A stretch of 35,815 bases of DNA from Levilinea saccharolytica. GTDB lineage: Bacteria > Chloroflexota > Anaerolineae > Anaerolineales > Anaerolineaceae. How positions within the stretch are numbered: the first letter of the stretch is position 1; each line of letters starts with the position of its first letter. Positions 15,696 to 24,810 of this stretch are shown here, piece after piece. Under the pieces are notes generated by a model. It searched no databases and was not told the DNA's origin. It worked only from the letters and a program-made list of their open reading frames with translations. The position numbers and the translations under genes were made by a program. Where the stretch lies: positions 1 through 35,815 of the forward strand of contig NZ_LGCM01000016.1 of the NCBI RefSeq assembly GCF_001306035.1, given 5' to 3'.

Positions 15696-16808
15696 TCAAG
15701 GCACAACTTTCCACAAGCGCAGGGTTTGATCCATACCCAGTGTGGCCAGCAGCGTCCCATCCGGCGAAAAACGCAGCGCCTGCACCCCACCCGCATGGCC
15801 GTTGAGGGCTGCCAGGGGCTGTTGGGCGGCCACGTCGTAGATCATCACCACCTCACCCACGCTGAGCGCCAACAGGCGCCCATCCGCCGAAAAGTCCATG
15901 CCCCCATAGGCCGGTTCATCCAACACCAGCCGTCCCAGGGGCTCTCCGCTGGTGGGGTCCCACAGCTGAAGCAGCGGCGTGAAGAGACCGTCCTGCGTGC
16001 CCGCGGCGGCCGCCGCCAACACGCTGCCGCTGGGCGAAAGTGCCAGGGCTGAGACGGAATCCTCGTGGTTGAGCTGCGCTCCCAACTGCCCCCCTGGCAG
16101 CTGCATCACCTGTACGGTTGCGCGCGCAAACCAGATCAGGCGGTCGGAGGGCGCATCAAACCGCACCCCATAGATAGGAGCGGCGGTCTCAAAACCGCTC
16201 AGCGTCTCGCGCAGGCTGCCGTCCGCCGGGTTGAAGACCTCCGCTTTGAAATTGTCGCTGCTGGCCACCACCAGGCTTTGCCCGTCCGGGGAAAAAGCCG
16301 CCCCCACCACCCCCACACTGCTCAAAGTGCGCACCACCGCCCCTGTGGCCGGGTCGCGCAAATCCACCTTCAGCGGGTCGGAGCTGGTCGCCATCCAGCC
16401 CGCGTCTGGGCTATAATCCAGAAGCTGGATGGGGGCTTGCAGCACCACGGTGGTGAGCGTTTCCAGCCCCACCGGCCGCAGCGCCAGCAGATACGCACTG
16501 GAAAATGCAGCCAACACCTGGCTGTCCTGCGACCAGCGCAGTTGGTAAGCCTCACCCCCCACAGGGAGCACAGCCGCCTCGCGCAGACGCATCACATTTT
16601 CGGGGTCAATCACCTCCCCCGGCTGGCTCAACCAATCGGGGGTGGGGCTGGCAGCAGGTTCCACAGTCGGCTCAATGACCACAGCTTCCGGCGCAGTCCG
16701 CGCAGAATCCGCAGGGCTGGGCACTTCTGCCAGCGGCGCCGCCTGACGGCTGCATCCCGCTGCCAGGATCAAAACACAGATCATCCCCGCTCGCCGTATC
16801 CAGCGCAT
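15696..16808 (-). CDS. Lipoprotein with WD40/YVTN-like beta-propeller
   Basis: This 370-residue protein has a short signal peptide with lipobox Cys19 (LAAGC), a Pro-rich linker, and then a seven-bladed-type WD40 propeller (~70-370), seen from repeats of F-S-P-D-G-x-x-L-A and H-x-x-x-V-x-x-L-x-F. Such propellers are protein-interaction platforms on the outer face of the membrane. The start at 16808 is set by AAGGAGGT (16816-16823) with 7-base spacing; a longer frame to 16847 exists but is not preferred. It overlaps the operon with the beta-propeller protein that precedes it. Confidence 0.87.
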   Translation of the reverse strand: MRWIRRAGMICVLILAAGCSRQAAPLAEVPSPADSARTAPEAVVIEPTVEPAASPTPDWLSQPGEVIDPENVMRLREAAVLPVGGEAYQLRWSQDSQVLAAFSSAYLLALRPVGLETLTTVVLQAPIQLLDYSPDAGWMATSSDPLKVDLRDPATGAVVRTLSSVGVVGAAFSPDGQSLVVASSDNFKAEVFNPADGSLRETLSGFETAAPIYGVRFDAPSDRLIWFARATVQVMQLPGGQLGAQLNHEDSVSALALSPSGSVLAAAAAGTQDGLFTPLLQLWDPTSGEPLGRLVLDEPAYGGMDFSADGRLLALSVGEVVMIYDVAAQQPLAALNGHAGGVQALRFSPDGTLLATLGMDQTLRLWKVVP

Positions 16809-16831
16809 AGGCCGTACCTCCTTCATCGCTC

Positions 16832-18439
16832 TCACCGCCACACCCACACCGCATCCACCGGCGCCGAGGGCATGCTTTGCCGCCGCAGCGGCGCAAAATC
16901 CGGCCCTTCCGCCGCCATCAAAGCCGTGCCGTCAAAAAACAAGAGCGTGTTCCCCGCCGGCCCCCAGCGCGGAAAATCCGCTGCACCGGCGTAGATCATG
17001 CGCGCCTGTTGGCGGTTTGAACCCAACCACAGCCCGCGGGGAGGGGCCGCCTCGCGCGGGCTGTACCAGGCCCACAAGCCGCTGGCCGCCCCCACGGAAG
17101 GCAGCGTGCCCAGCACATCCGCCGGAATACCCACCGGCGCCCCGGCTGCGCTGTAGGCCCGCGCCCAACCCTGCGCACTGGCGGTGAAGAACAGGCGCGC
17201 ATCCGGCAGCCAGCGCACGTCCAAAGCCTCGCGCCCGCTCAACTGCTGCGGCAGGCCCTGACCGCCGGGCAAAAAGTACACCCCGGCCGGTTCCGGCTCG
17301 TCCGCGCACGGGCAGTACGCCGCCTGCGCCTGACTGACGCTGAAAACAATGTTGCTGCTCTCCCCATCCACCGCCGCTCCCCCAAAACAGCCCTTCACCA
17401 GCGGGTCCGAATAGGGTCGCAGGGTGTCGCCCAGGCGCAGATCAAACCCGCCGCAAATTTCACTGCGCCGGTAAAGAAGGAACTGGTGCAGTCCTGACCA
17501 TCCCGCCAGGGCTGGGCGGCTGCTGGCCCGCTCCAGCAGGCGCATATTCCGCCCGCTGATGGGTTCCACCGTCCAAACCTCGGTCCATTCCACCCCCTGC
17601 GCGTCCACATCGCTGCTGAAATACACCAGCGTGCTGCCGTCCGGCGACCAGGCGGGCGCAAATTCATCCCCCGGCAAATCCGTCAGCCGCCTCAGGCTGT
17701 GATCCTGAAGGTCGAGCAGGTACAGATCCACCGAAGGCCCGTCCAAGATCGCCGCGAACACCAGCTTGCGCCCATCCGGCGACCAGGCCAACCCATTGCG
17801 CGACACCAAAGCCCGCAGGGATCCCTCGCTCGCCCCCGCCGAATTCCGCACCGCCAGCAGCCAGCGTTCCACCCGTCCCTCCGGCAGTCGCATCAGGTGC
17901 AGCGCGGGCACTTCTTCACCGCTGCGCAGTTCGCGGTAAGCCAAAAAGGCCAGCATCCCCCCGCGCGGCGCCGCGTTGGCTTGCAGCCCCTCCGGCAGCA
18001 AAGGGCGCTCGGCCCACAGGCGCTTCAGCCCGCGCCCCTGGGGGTTGACCGTCCACAGCCCATCCTGGCTGTCAAACACCAGCCATGGCCCCTCCGGCGG
18101 CAGGGCGTTGGCCGCCAGGGTGGCCGTCAGGGTGGGGGTGCGCGTGGCCGCAGGGGTAAAAGCCAGGCTGGGGGTCAGGCTGGGTTTACGGGTGCGGGTG
18201 GGGGTGAGGGTGCGTGTGGGGCGCGGGGTTTTCGTGGGGGTTAATGTGGGGGTGGGCGTCTGGCTGGCAAATGGGTTCGGAATTTTTTCTTGTGATACCA
18301 GCCAATAGGCCCCCCCGCTGAACAGCACGGCCAGGGCGCATAAACCCAGGCACACCGCGATCCCCACCGCGCCCAAAATCCACCAACGCGCGGGGGTTTC
18401 CCTGCGGGTTTCAGGGGGGGTGTGCGCCGGTCCGCCCAT
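16832..18439 (-). CDS. Single-pass protein with TolB-like beta-propeller
   Basis: The 535-residue protein has a transmembrane segment (~17-48), then a Thr/Pro-rich low-complexity linker (~59-115) and a propeller domain (~120-535). Two clear TolB/YVTN-type blade motifs are visible: W-S-P-D-G-R-K-L-V-F and W-S-P-D-G-S-T-L-V-Y-F. The fold is usual for sensors or interaction scaffolds on the outer side of the membrane. There is a Cys-rich stretch (CPCADE) in the middle. It has no good ribosome binding site and starts 7 bases after the lipoprotein gene, so translation may be coupled to it. Confidence 0.85.
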   Translation of the reverse strand: MGGPAHTPPETRRETPARWWILGAVGIAVCLGLCALAVLFSGGAYWLVSQEKIPNPFASQTPTPTLTPTKTPRPTRTLTPTRTRKPSLTPSLAFTPAATRTPTLTATLAANALPPEGPWLVFDSQDGLWTVNPQGRGLKRLWAERPLLPEGLQANAAPRGGMLAFLAYRELRSGEEVPALHLMRLPEGRVERWLLAVRNSAGASEGSLRALVSRNGLAWSPDGRKLVFAAILDGPSVDLYLLDLQDHSLRRLTDLPGDEFAPAWSPDGSTLVYFSSDVDAQGVEWTEVWTVEPISGRNMRLLERASSRPALAGWSGLHQFLLYRRSEICGGFDLRLGDTLRPYSDPLVKGCFGGAAVDGESSNIVFSVSQAQAAYCPCADEPEPAGVYFLPGGQGLPQQLSGREALDVRWLPDARLFFTASAQGWARAYSAAGAPVGIPADVLGTLPSVGAASGLWAWYSPREAAPPRGLWLGSNRQQARMIYAGAADFPRWGPAGNTLLFFDGTALMAAEGPDFAPLRRQSMPSAPVDAVWVWR

Positions 18440-18446
18440 CGTGATC

Positions 18447-19103
18447 TTATTTCCAGGCGTTAAAAGCGTCGGGATTCTTCAGGGTGAATTCAGCCGCCGG
18501 GTTGACCCCTTGTTCGAAGAAAATGCGGAAAGAGCCGTCCTTCTCATGGATCAGCCGCCCCACCATGGGCACGTCGGCCGGTGGTTCCACCTGCTGAAAT
18601 TTCCCTTCCGGCCCGCCGCTGAAGGTCAGCTCGATCTTCTCCGGCTTAAACGAGGGGAAACGCGTGGCGGGTTTCATCTGCCGCTGACCGTTCTTATCCG
18701 GCGCGCCCAGGATAAATCCATTGCTCAACGGTTGGTATTCCACCGTCATCGAGGCTTTGCCGTAGCGCTCCCCCATCAACGCGCCCACGTTCCAGAATTT
18801 CAGGGTGTATTTCACCGTCACTTCCACATTGACCCACTCTTCGCTCACGTTTAAGAACACCCCCCCAGGGATCTCGGCGAAAGCGCGCACCTCGGTGGGG
18901 TGTGCCGCCTGGGGGACGCTGTTGGGATCTTTGGTGGGGATGGGCACACGCGTGGGCGTGGTCGCCACAGGCGTCCAAATATTCGAAGGTGGAGCCTGTG
19001 TGGGGCCTTGCGGCATCATATCCAGGAGCGTGCTGCACCCGCTCAAAGCCGCCGCGCTCACCAACGCTGCTGCGCACCAAATTCGTTTGATCCAATACCG
19101 CAT
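18447..19103 (-). CDS. Uncharacterised lipoprotein
   Basis: The 218-residue protein has a signal peptide with lipobox Cys23 (LSGC), a Thr/Pro-rich linker, and then a beta-rich domain (~80-218) I do not recognise. The start at 19103 is set by AAAGGA with 7-base spacing; the longer frame to 19193 lacks support. It is the first gene of a probable three-gene envelope operon (lipoprotein, TolB-like propeller protein, WD40 lipoprotein). Function unknown. Confidence 0.75.
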   Translation of the reverse strand: MRYWIKRIWCAAALVSAAALSGCSTLLDMMPQGPTQAPPSNIWTPVATTPTRVPIPTKDPNSVPQAAHPTEVRAFAEIPGGVFLNVSEEWVNVEVTVKYTLKFWNVGALMGERYGKASMTVEYQPLSNGFILGAPDKNGQRQMKPATRFPSFKPEKIELTFSGGPEGKFQQVEPPADVPMVGRLIHEKDGSFRIFFEQGVNPAAEFTLKNPDAFNAWK

Positions 19104-19141
19104 GGGGTTTTCCTTTCCTGGTATCCCGTTGTGCTGATTGT

Positions 19142-19170
19142 ATTTTACTGCGCCTTGGCCATCTTGTCGC
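19142..19170 (-). promoter_or_regulatory. Candidate promoter of the envelope operon
   Basis: On the minus strand GCGACA (19170-19165) and TAAAAT (19147-19142) are 17 bases apart, ~40 bases before the lipoprotein start. Confidence 0.45.
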
Positions 19171-19218
19171 GCCGCGCGCGTTGTTTGTGCCAATTGTACC
19201 CCGACCTTGAACGAATTT

Positions 19219-19248
19219 TTGACCTTTTGATGCGCTTATCGCTATAAT
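19219..19248 (+). promoter_or_regulatory. Promoter of the aldehyde dehydrogenase gene
   Basis: TTGACC at 19219-19224 and TATAAT at 19243-19248 with an 18-base spacer; transcription would start about 25 bases before the ATG. Confidence 0.65.
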
Positions 19249-19279
19249 CAAGAGGCGATCTTACCCAAAGAAGGGTTAT

Positions 19280-20662
19280 ATGGAATCTGAACTGCTCCGC
19301 CAGCAAGATGCATTTTTCCAATCCGGCGCCACCCGCTCCCTGGCCTTTCGCCTGCAGCAGCTGCGCAGCCTGCTGAACGCCGTGCAGACCCACGAACAGG
19401 CCGTGCTGGACGCCCTGCAGGCTGACCTGCACAAATCCCCCACCGAAGCCTACAGCACCGAAATCGCCCCGGTGACCGCCGAAATTCGCCACGCCCTGCG
19501 CCATCTGGCCGCCTGGATGCGCCCGCGCCGCCAGCCCACCCCCCTGCTGCATTTCCCCGCCGTCAGCCGCATCATCCCCGAGCCGTACGGCCGCACCCTT
19601 ATCTTTGCCCCCTGGAACTATCCCTTCCATCTGTTGTTCGCCCCCCTGGTGGGCGCGGTGGCCGCGGGCAACTGCGTCATCGTCAAACCCTCCGAGCTGG
19701 CCCCGCACACCGAGGCCGTCACCCTGCGCATTTTGGCTGAGGCCTTTGACCCCCGCCACGTGGCCGCGGTCAGCGGCGGGCCGGAGATCGCCGGAGAGCT
19801 GCTGAAGCAGCGCTTTGACAAAATTTTCTTCACCGGCAGCCCCGCCGTGGGCAAGATCGTACTGCGCGCTGCCGCCGAACACCTGACCCCCGTGACTCTC
19901 GAACTCGGCGGCAAGAGCCCCTGTCTGGTAGATGCCACCGTGCCCCTGGATGTCGCCGCCCGCCGCATCGCCTGGGGCAAATTCTTCAACGCCGGCCAAA
20001 CCTGCATCGCCCCCGATTTCTTGCTGGTGGAACGCAGAATTCAGGAGCCGCTCATCAACGCCTTGCGCGCCGCCCTCTCCGAGATGTACGGCAGCCAGCC
20101 GCAGGAAAGCCCCGATTACGCCCGCATCATCAACGACCGCCATTTTGAACGTCTGAGCGGGCTGATGGACCCGGCGCGGGTGGTGCACGGCGGCCAAACC
20201 TTGCCCGCTGAGCGCTACATCGCCCCCACCCTGCTGGCCCCGGTTTCGCCTGAAGACGCCGTCATGCAGGAAGAAATTTTCGGCCCGCTCCTGCCCATCC
20301 TCACCTATGACACCGTGGAAGAGGCCCTGGAGCTGCTGCGCCGTTACCCCAACCCCCTGGCGTTTTACTTCTTCACCCAGGACCGTGCGCTGCGCCAGCG
20401 TCTGTTAGAAACGGTGGCTTTCGGCGGCGGCTGTCAAAACGACACCCTGGTGCAGGTTTCCAGCCACAGCCTGCCCTTTGGCGGGCGCGGGCAAAGCGGC
20501 ATGGGGGCCTACCACGGAAAGCACTCTTTCCTGGCCTTCTCGCACCAAAAAAGCGTCATCCAACGCGCCCTATGGATAGATTTCGCCTTCCGCTATCCCC
20601 CCTTCCGCGTCCCCCTGCGCTGGCTGCGGCGGCTGCTGCGCATCGGCAGTTGGGAGCTTTAG
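19280..20662 (+). CDS. Aldehyde dehydrogenase, class 3-like
   Basis: The 460-residue protein has the aldehyde dehydrogenase catalytic set: N113 in PWNYPF, E208 in LELGGKSP and the nucleophile C242 in NAGQTCIAPD. It oxidises aldehydes to carboxylates with NAD(P)+. The overall length (~460) and the basic, aromatic C-terminal tail (~430-460, RALWIDFAFRY followed by paired Arg) are like the membrane-associating end of class 3/fatty-aldehyde dehydrogenases, so a fatty-aldehyde or lipid-aldehyde substrate is a reasonable guess. It converges with wbpE with a 4-base stop overlap. Confidence 0.92.
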   Translation: MESELLRQQDAFFQSGATRSLAFRLQQLRSLLNAVQTHEQAVLDALQADLHKSPTEAYSTEIAPVTAEIRHALRHLAAWMRPRRQPTPLLHFPAVSRIIPEPYGRTLIFAPWNYPFHLLFAPLVGAVAAGNCVIVKPSELAPHTEAVTLRILAEAFDPRHVAAVSGGPEIAGELLKQRFDKIFFTGSPAVGKIVLRAAAEHLTPVTLELGGKSPCLVDATVPLDVAARRIAWGKFFNAGQTCIAPDFLLVERRIQEPLINALRAALSEMYGSQPQESPDYARIINDRHFERLSGLMDPARVVHGGQTLPAERYIAPTLLAPVSPEDAVMQEEIFGPLLPILTYDTVEEALELLRRYPNPLAFYFFTQDRALRQRLLETVAFGGGCQNDTLVQVSSHSLPFGGRGQSGMGAYHGKHSFLAFSHQKSVIQRALWIDFAFRYPPFRVPLRWLRRLLRIGSWEL

Positions 20663-21759
20663 CCCCTCACCGCCGCCAAAACCTCGCGGATCACCTGCTG
20701 CTGGTCTGCGCTGCTCATCTCCGGGTACAGCGGGATGGCCAGCGTTTCGCGGCTGGCCTGCTCGGCCTGCGGAAAATCGCCCTCGGCCCCGCCCAACTGG
20801 CGGCAGGGTTGGGTCAAATGCAGCGGCTGGGGGTAATACACATCGCTGGCAATCCCCGCCGCCTTCAGGCGCGCCTGCACCGCCGCGCGCTGGGGCACGC
20901 GCACCACATACAAATGGTACACATGCTCGCAGCCGGGCTCTTCCACCGGAACGCTCACCGGGCTGCCCGCAAACCCCGCGCGGTACACCTCGGCCAGGGC
21001 GCGCCGCTGCTGGTTCCAACCGTCCACATATTTCAGTTTCACACGCAGCACCGCTGCCTGAATTTCATCCAGGCGGCTGTTATAGCCCAGCATTTCGGGA
21101 TAATATTTGCGCTTCCAGCCGTGCACGCGCAGCATACGCGCCTGCTCGGCGATGCCGTCGTCATTCGTCACCACCATGCCCCCATCCCCATAGCCGCCCA
21201 GATTCTTGGTGGGGAAGAAGCTCAGACAGCCCACATCCCCCAGCGAGGCGGTGCGCTGACCGTGATAACGCGCCCCAAAAGCCTGGGCGTTATCCTCCAC
21301 CACGCGCAGGTGATGCTTGCGCGCCAGGGCCAAAACGGCCTCCATCGGGGCAGGGTGGCCGTATAGATGCACGGGCACAATCGCCCGCGTGCGCGCCGTC
21401 AGACGGGCTTCCACCTGGGCAGTATCTAACGCATAGGTGCGCGGGTCCACATCCACAATCACCGGAACCGCCCCCACCGTCAGCACCGCGCCAGCCGTGG
21501 CAAAGAAGGTGTAGGCGGGCACGATCACCTCATCCCCCGCCCCCACCCCCGCCGCGCGCAGCCCAATGATGAGCGCATCCGTGCCCGAAGCCACGCCCAC
21601 CGCATGACGCACGCCCAAATAGGCGGCGATCTCCGCCTCCAGCGCGCTCACGTTCGGCCCCAGGATAAAATGTCCCTCGGCCATCACCGCGCACACCGCC
21701 GCGTCCATCTCTGCCTGAAGGCTGCGGTACTGCGCTTTGAGATCTAATAATGGGATCAT
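20659..21759 (-). CDS. wbpE: PLP-dependent sugar aminotransferase (WbpE-like)
   Basis: The 366-residue protein belongs to the DegT/DnrJ/EryC1 aminotransferases. The PLP-binding Lys185 sits in [15 protein letters not shown], and the ASGTDAL and [10 protein letters not shown] segments match the family. In the WbpA-B-E-D-I pathway, WbpE aminates the 3-keto-sugar made by WbpB, giving UDP-2-acetamido-3-amino-glucuronate. The start at 21759 is supported by GGAGGA, and the ATGA overlap with the wbpD stop couples translation. A frame to 21993 is an antisense-like extension and is rejected. The linked WbpB and WbpD homologues make this specificity likely. Confidence 0.85.
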   Translation of the reverse strand: MIPLLDLKAQYRSLQAEMDAAVCAVMAEGHFILGPNVSALEAEIAAYLGVRHAVGVASGTDALIIGLRAAGVGAGDEVIVPAYTFFATAGAVLTVGAVPVIVDVDPRTYALDTAQVEARLTARTRAIVPVHLYGHPAPMEAVLALARKHHLRVVEDNAQAFGARYHGQRTASLGDVGCLSFFPTKNLGGYGDGGMVVTNDDGIAEQARMLRVHGWKRKYYPEMLGYNSRLDEIQAAVLRVKLKYVDGWNQQRRALAEVYRAGFAGSPVSVPVEEPGCEHVYHLYVVRVPQRAAVQARLKAAGIASDVYYPQPLHLTQPCRQLGGAEGDFPQAEQASRETLAIPLYPEMSSADQQQVIREVLAAVRG

Positions 21760-22346
21760 ACCGGTTCCTCCGCCGGGCGCACCGCCCCTTGTGAGCGCAC
21801 ATATTCCGCCCCGCACGCCGGGCAAACCCCGCGCGCACTGGAGCCGTCTGCAAATTCCATCTGCACCCCGCAGGCGCACATCCACCCGCGCACCCGCGCC
21901 GGGCTGCCGTACACCAGGGCGTAATCGGGCACGTCGCGCGTGACCACCGCCCCCGCCCCCACAAAGGCATAGCGCCCCAAACTGACCCCGCACACGATGG
22001 TGGCGTTGGCCCCAATGGTGGCCCCCCGCCCAACATGCGTGCGCCGGTACTCATCCTTGCGATTCACATGGCTGCGCGGGTTGACCACGTTGGTAAAGAC
22101 CATCGAAGGCCCCAAAAACGCGTCATCCTCCACCTCTACCCCGGTGTAGATGGACACGTTGTTCTGCACCTTCACCCCCCGGCCCAAACGCACACCGGAG
22201 GCCACAAACACGTTCTGCCCCAGGTTGCAGCCCTCACCCAGCTCGGCACCGGCGGAGATATGGCAGAAATGCCAGATCTTGCAGCCCGCCCCCACCTGGG
22301 CCCCGTCGTCCACATAGCTCGATTCGTGCACGAAATATTCTGCCAT
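21756..22346 (-). CDS. wbpD: UDP-amino-sugar N-acetyltransferase (WbpD-like) with a zinc-ribbon tail
   Basis: The 196-residue protein is a left-handed beta-helix hexapeptide acetyltransferase. It contains the WbpD-like segments [30 protein letters not shown] and [18 protein letters not shown]. It should transfer acetyl from acetyl-CoA to the 3-amino group, giving UDP-2,3-diacetamido-2,3-dideoxy-glucuronate. A C-terminal extension (~155-190) adds two Cys pairs (C-x-C then C-x2-C), a zinc knuckle that the Pseudomonas WbpD does not have as I recall, though related homologues do. It overlaps wbpE by ATGA. Confidence 0.85.
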   Translation of the reverse strand: MAEYFVHESSYVDDGAQVGAGCKIWHFCHISAGAELGEGCNLGQNVFVASGVRLGRGVKVQNNVSIYTGVEVEDDAFLGPSMVFTNVVNPRSHVNRKDEYRRTHVGRGATIGANATIVCGVSLGRYAFVGAGAVVTRDVPDYALVYGSPARVRGWMCACGVQMEFADGSSARGVCPACGAEYVRSQGAVRPAEEPV

Positions 22347-22352
22347 GCCCGC

Positions 22353-23297
22353 CTAGCCTTTCAAGCGGGGATGCATCTCGCTGCCGCCGCTTTCCACCGC
22401 TGCGCTGCGGATGCGCTGAGTCAGGGTGATGGAAGGGCGCGCGTCCGCAATGCCAAAGCCCTCCCCCGCCAGGGTCTTTTCGTACACGCGCGTGTGCAGA
22501 TCAGTGAAGCCTTCGGAGAACTCAATTTCCTGCCCGTCCACGGTGATGGAGCGGAAGGTGGAGCGCTTCCCCGGTTCCAGCGCAAAGGGCAGGTCGTTCG
22601 CATCCACCGAAAGGAACCAGCGCACGCGCGCCTTTTCCAATTCAATGAAGCCGCCCATGCGGCGCTCGTCCACATGGTGCACGCGGCACTCGCCCGCCGG
22701 GCCAAACAGCCACAGCAGCAAATCGAAGAAGTGAATGCCGATGTTGGTGGCCACCCCGCCCGATTTTTCGCTGACACCCTTCCACGAGGTGTGATACCAC
22801 CCCCCGCGAGCGGTGATGTAGGTCAGAACCACGTCGCGCTGCCCCGGCCCGGCCTGGGCAATTTGCTCCTTCAGGCGCATCAGCTCTGGGTGCACGCGCA
22901 GCTGCAGCACGGTGAAAATGCGCTTGCCGGTTTCCGCTTCCAGCTCCTCCAAGGGGTCTAAATTCCAGGGGTTAATCACCAGCGGCTTCTCACACAGCAC
23001 ATTCGCCCCCACGCGCAGCCCCAAACGGCAGTGGGCGTCGTGCAGGTAGTTGGGCGAGCACACCGTGATCCAGTTCACCCGGTTTTCCTCCGGCCCCCGC
23101 CGCAGCTTTTCCAGATGGCGGTCAAAGCGCTCGATCTCGGTAAAAAAGCGGGTGTCAAACGAATATTGATCCAGAATCCCCACCGAATCGTTGGGATCCA
23201 CCGCCGCCACCAGTTGATTGCCGGTGTCGCGGATGGCGCGTAAATGGCGCGGGGCAATATAGCCGCCCGCCCCGATCAAAGCAAAATTTTGTCCCAT
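22353..23297 (-). CDS. wbpB: UDP-GlcNAc-uronate 3-dehydrogenase (WbpB/WlbA-like)
   Basis: The 314-residue Gfo/Idh/MocA oxidoreductase begins NFALIGAGGYIAPRH, which matches the WbpB/WlbA N-terminus, and it keeps E-K104-P in CEKPLV and the GVATNIGIHFFDL, RVRWFLSVDANDLP and FSEGFTDLHT segments typical of WbpB. It oxidises C3 of UDP-GlcNAcA using a tightly bound NAD(H), and is expected to recycle it as in the Pseudomonas pathway. AAGGAGAG precedes the start. It is 6 bases before wbpD and about 17 bases after the zinc-ribbon membrane protein, which suggests one transcript. Confidence 0.9.
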   Translation of the reverse strand: MGQNFALIGAGGYIAPRHLRAIRDTGNQLVAAVDPNDSVGILDQYSFDTRFFTEIERFDRHLEKLRRGPEENRVNWITVCSPNYLHDAHCRLGLRVGANVLCEKPLVINPWNLDPLEELEAETGKRIFTVLQLRVHPELMRLKEQIAQAGPGQRDVVLTYITARGGWYHTSWKGVSEKSGGVATNIGIHFFDLLLWLFGPAGECRVHHVDERRMGGFIELEKARVRWFLSVDANDLPFALEPGKRSTFRSITVDGQEIEFSEGFTDLHTRVYEKTLAGEGFGIADARPSITLTQRIRSAAVESGGSEMHPRLKG

Positions 23298-23314
23298 CGC
23301 TCTCTCCTTTGCCC

Positions 23315-24013
23315 TCAGCGCGGCAGTTCCCCTGCCACAGGGCGGTCTTCAATCCGCAGCCAGCGCTCCACCTGCTGTTCCATAAACAAAGCTACATCCG
23401 GCGTTTCCAGATTACTGAACAGCTTGTGCGAACGCCCGTCCTGCGTGATGGCGAATAAATGATACGATGCGCTCGAGTCGCTGCTTTTCCCCGGCGCAAG
23501 CTGCGTGTACAGTTGACGGATCTCCGCCGTGGGCAGGGTGACGGCGCCGCCCCAGGGCAGCGGCCCGTGCCACACGGCCAATTCCTTGCGGGTCAATTCC
23601 AGATAGCTGCGGTTGAAGAAACCTGCCAACACCGAATAGGTCAGGCCAACCCCCACCGCCAGGTGGGCGATGGGGAAGACGATCATGATCCACGGTGCTT
23701 TCATGCTGAAGGCGATTCCATACCAGAAGATCAAAAAACTGTCCCAGGCGATGCAGAAAAAGGCCAGGGGGATGTATTTCAGGGAGAACCAGCGCCGCAC
23801 CAGCCGCACCGCCCCGCTCTCTTTTTCGATGCTGATCTCCGCTGGACGCGCCGCCGCCGCCCGCGCCAGGCTGCGGATGCCCGTGAGCTGGGGGGCAGCT
23901 TCGCGCAAAATATGCTCGTTGCCGCAATACAGGCAGCGGTAGCGGTCCGATTCCTGCGGGATTTCCATTTTTCCCCCGCAGGAAGGGCAGGTCAGGGTGA
24001 TGAAATCGCTCAT
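23315..24013 (-). CDS. Zinc-ribbon membrane protein
   Basis: The 232-residue protein has an N-terminal zinc ribbon (C9-x2-C12 and C27-x2-C30; the PSCGG / CLYCGN knuckles), two transmembrane helices (~81-102 and ~108-132), and a C-terminal soluble domain (~133-232). The start at 24013 is set by GAGAGGA; the longer frame to 24043 is less likely. The function is unknown. It is the first gene before wbpB, with a candidate -10 (TAGAAT, 24068-24063) and no clear -35. Confidence 0.8.
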   Translation of the reverse strand: MSDFITLTCPSCGGKMEIPQESDRYRCLYCGNEHILREAAPQLTGIRSLARAAAARPAEISIEKESGAVRLVRRWFSLKYIPLAFFCIAWDSFLIFWYGIAFSMKAPWIMIVFPIAHLAVGVGLTYSVLAGFFNRSYLELTRKELAVWHGPLPWGGAVTLPTAEIRQLYTQLAPGKSSDSSASYHLFAITQDGRSHKLFSNLETPDVALFMEQQVERWLRIEDRPVAGELPR

Positions 24014-24152
24014 AGGTTCCTCTCCCCAAAAATAATCTCTCACCGAATAATGAAGCAGGCTGATTCTACCCTATTCCGCGCCCAGAGGATTCATAAATGA
24101 ACCAATAGATAGCAAGCTGTAAAGCCTGTCGGACGGGTGTATAAGGCTGTGC

Positions 24153-24180
24153 TTGACAATTGTTTTTGATTGGATATAAT
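24153..24180 (+). promoter_or_regulatory. Promoter of the PadR gene
   Basis: TTGACA at 24153-24158 and TATAAT at 24175-24180 with a 16-base spacer; both hexamers are perfect consensus, so this is likely a strong promoter that needs repression. Confidence 0.75.
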
Positions 24181-24185
24181 ACATC

Positions 24186-24209
24186 TGAATAGTCAAACCT
24201 GACTATTCA
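24186..24209 (+). promoter_or_regulatory. Palindromic operator at the PadR transcription start
   Basis: TGAATAGTC (24186-24194) and GACTATTCA (24201-24209) are perfect 9-bp inverted arms around a 6-base spacer. The repeat starts 6 bases after the -10, over the predicted +1, so a bound dimer would block initiation. Autoregulation by the PadR product is the simplest reading; another dimeric repressor is possible. Confidence 0.65.
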
Positions 24210-24264
24210 CAACTAAACGTAGAAATTGTGCCCGCGTCAGCGGATAAAGGTTGAGGAGATCGGC

Positions 24265-24798
24265 ATGGAAAAAGAGCTGCTGCTTTTAGGAATTTTACGC
24301 CGCCAGGAGCTGCACGGCTACCGGCTGGCGGAGTTCATTGAGCACAACTTAGGCTCCTGCACCGATCTCAAAAAATCCACTGCCTATTACCTGCTGGAAA
24401 AACTGGCCGCAGCGGGCTGGGTAGCCTTCACCCAGGATCAGGCCGGAAAACGCCCCGCGCGGCGGGTGTACCGCCTGACCGAAGCGGGTGAAGCCGCCTT
24501 CCAGCGCCTGCTGCGTCAGCACCTGGCCGCCTTCACCCCGCCTTACTTCACCGATGATATCCCCCTGGCGTTTATGGATTTGCTGCCCCCCGCCGAGGCC
24601 CTGGGCCTGCTGGAGGAACGCCGCGCGGCGGCCGCCGAGCATCTGTCGCAGCTGCGCGCCGCCCCCGCTCACCCCGGCCCAGCCCAGTGGATGGTGGCGC
24701 ATCAAATCCGTTTTTTAGAAAATGAACTGCTGTGGCTGCAAGAACTGGAGGAGCATCTCCAGTCCCCATCCACACACCCAACACCCCTTTCAGAATAG
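24265..24798 (+). CDS. PadR-family transcription regulator
   Basis: The 177-residue protein has an N-terminal winged helix-turn-helix (~1-80; L-L-L-G-I-L, L-H-G-Y-R-L, then Y-Y-L-L-E-K-L-A-A-A-G-W and a basic wing G-K-R-P-A-R-R-V-Y) typical of PadR proteins, and a C-terminal helical domain (~85-175) of the size used for dimerisation and ligand response. PadR proteins often repress transporters or detoxification genes next door. The start at 24265 is set by GAGGAG; the TTG frame at 24226 is rejected. The gene is followed by a four-helix membrane protein after 12 bases. Confidence 0.88.
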   Translation: MEKELLLLGILRRQELHGYRLAEFIEHNLGSCTDLKKSTAYYLLEKLAAAGWVAFTQDQAGKRPARRVYRLTEAGEAAFQRLLRQHLAAFTPPYFTDDIPLAFMDLLPPAEALGLLEERRAAAAEHLSQLRAAPAHPGPAQWMVAHQIRFLENELLWLQELEEHLQSPSTHPTPLSE

Positions 24799-24810
24799 GA
24801 GCTGCTTCGT

